DNA from: JAJDNS01 sp963578825
Lineage (GTDB): Bacteria > Acidobacteriota > Vicinamibacteria > Fen-336
Length of the DNA stretch: 64,000 nt
Assembly (NCBI GenBank): GCA_963578825.1
Contig: CAUZDW010000005.1
Coordinates: forward strand, 87,093-151,092
Direction: 5' to 3'
Shown: one piece after another, positions 63,539 through 64,000 of the stretch
Numbering within the stretch: position 1 is the first letter of the stretch
How the letters are laid out: the number at the start of each line of letters is the position of its first letter
Translations under genes and position numbers: made by a program
Notes under the pieces: generated by a model
Told to the model about the DNA's origin: nothing
Database searches by the model: none
What the model saw: only the letters and a program-made list of their open reading frames with translations

Positions 63539-63880
63539 GGCAAGAAGCAATCGGTATGGTCGAGGAAACGCCTGGAGCCAGCCGAGCGAATGTCCGAGAC
63601 ACGTCGCTGGGCGGCCTGAACCGGGTGATTTTAGCAGCAAGTTGATCTCGGTCGAAGGTGCAGGAGCACTACTCCGGGCCGCGTCATTCGAGAGCATGCT
63701 TCTCTGCTGCTATGTCCACATGGGGCATGAGATGTCGCCCATGAGGCTGAAGTGTCCACAAGGGGAACGGTGTGTCAGCGATCCGACCCAGGCGCTCGCC
63801 GGACGCGCCCAGGGGCGCTGCGGGGACAGGTCAGCTCACATGAGGGAGCGAAAGCTCGTGAGGCGTCGACGTCTGCCGGG
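63539..63880. other. Long non-coding stretch beside a probable mobile-element edge
   Basis: No gene that I can support lies between the lactonase start and the group II intron-like structure. The stretch holds the repeated motif at 63713-63765 and a GAGC-GAAA-GCTC hairpin near 63845. Confidence 0.5.
63713..63765. repeat. Direct repeat TGTCCACAwGGGG
   Basis: TGTCCACATGGGG (63713-63725) and TGTCCACAAGGGG (63753-63765) are 40 bp apart and differ at one base. Paired repeats of this kind occur near the ends of insertion sequences, but no transposase is within the window. Confidence 0.45.
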
Positions 63881-63950
63881 TGGCCCTGGGTGGTTTCCCA
63901 CCCAGGGCTCCCACAGATCCGGACGTGCGCGACTAGCGCATCCGGCCCCT
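63881..63950 (-). mobile_element. Group II intron 3' end (domain V/VI-like), rest beyond the window
   Basis: On the minus strand GGGCCGGATGCGC pairs with GCGCACGTCCGG, with a five-base loop and a two-base CG bulge on the 3' side, as in intron domain V. It is followed at once by a perfect 11-bp stem GCCCTGGGTGG-GAAA-CCACCCAGGGC like domain VI. The reading direction puts an intron-encoded reverse transcriptase to the right of 64000. The short frame PRLYPVVELA ending at TAG just before could be its last residues, but this is not established. The catalytic triad region is not the standard AGC. Confidence 0.5.
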
Positions 63951-64000
63951 CGAGAATACGGTTTTGCTACGCGAGCTCGACGACCGGGTACAGCCTCGGT

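Overview
The window is about two-thirds G+C and densely coded on both strands. It looks chromosomal, with no rRNA, prophage or CRISPR array. The gene content points to a Gram-negative bacterium, most likely Acidobacteriota or a close relative. Indicators are two Ser/Thr kinases (one carrying a TolB-like propeller), a giant KGD-type 2-oxoglutarate decarboxylase beside a 2-oxoacid:acceptor oxidoreductase, outer-membrane porins, an OmpA-like protein, a YfhO-type membrane protein, sulfatase and PQQ-propeller genes, and a PilO/secretin-like fusion. The phylum is inferred from this content; no marker gene was compared.

Layout. 1-6.4 kb: a partial FHA/IPT membrane protein and a PilZ-like gene diverge from a 28-bp palindrome, followed by trmJ, pcnB, phhB and an rmlD-like gene. 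6.4-7.1 kb: tRNA-Val and tRNA-Asp, then a methyltransferase relic. 7.1-16.6 kb: acyltransferase-like membrane protein, hemerythrin, arfB, cold-shock gene with terminator, acid phosphatase, DedA-like protein, and an apparent operon of kinase, aminotransferase and penicillin-binding protein. 16.7-36.4 kb: secreted and envelope proteins (aberrant GH2, PQQ propeller, tandem hydrolase, YfhO-like, HExxH/TPR, M29-like, OmpA, adenosine deaminase, MMPL transporter, broken porin, sulfatase). 36.8-43.5 kb: kgd, korA and korB, followed by a hairpin-rich RNA candidate. 43.9-48.3 kb: the PilO/secretin-like fusion and, divergently, a porin/FMN-binding/four-helix membrane operon behind a promoter with an A/T-rich operator. 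48.3-63.5 kb: SGNH hydrolase, arylsulfotransferase-like protein, lipoproteins, an RRM protein with an apparent ATT start, YciA, a shortened molybdopterin oxidoreductase with a 16-G tract, an M24 peptidase, a frameshifted membrane protein, a kinase-propeller and a lactonase. 63.7-64 kb: a probable mobile-element edge with a group II intron domain V/VI-like structure.

Common themes. (i) Many genes have a TANNNT hexamer 6-9 nt before the start codon and no ribosome binding site, as expected for leaderless transcripts. (ii) Four otherwise well-preserved genes carry one-base frameshifts, two of them also a Trp-to-TAG change, so either recent decay or base-level sequence error is present. (iii) The best candidate for an undescribed system is the three-gene porin/FMN-binding/four-helix operon at 45.64-48.32 kb, which could carry electrons across the envelope under metal-responsive control. 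The GH2 protein, with its nucleophile Glu replaced by Lys and a two-helix membrane insert, is the strangest single protein.
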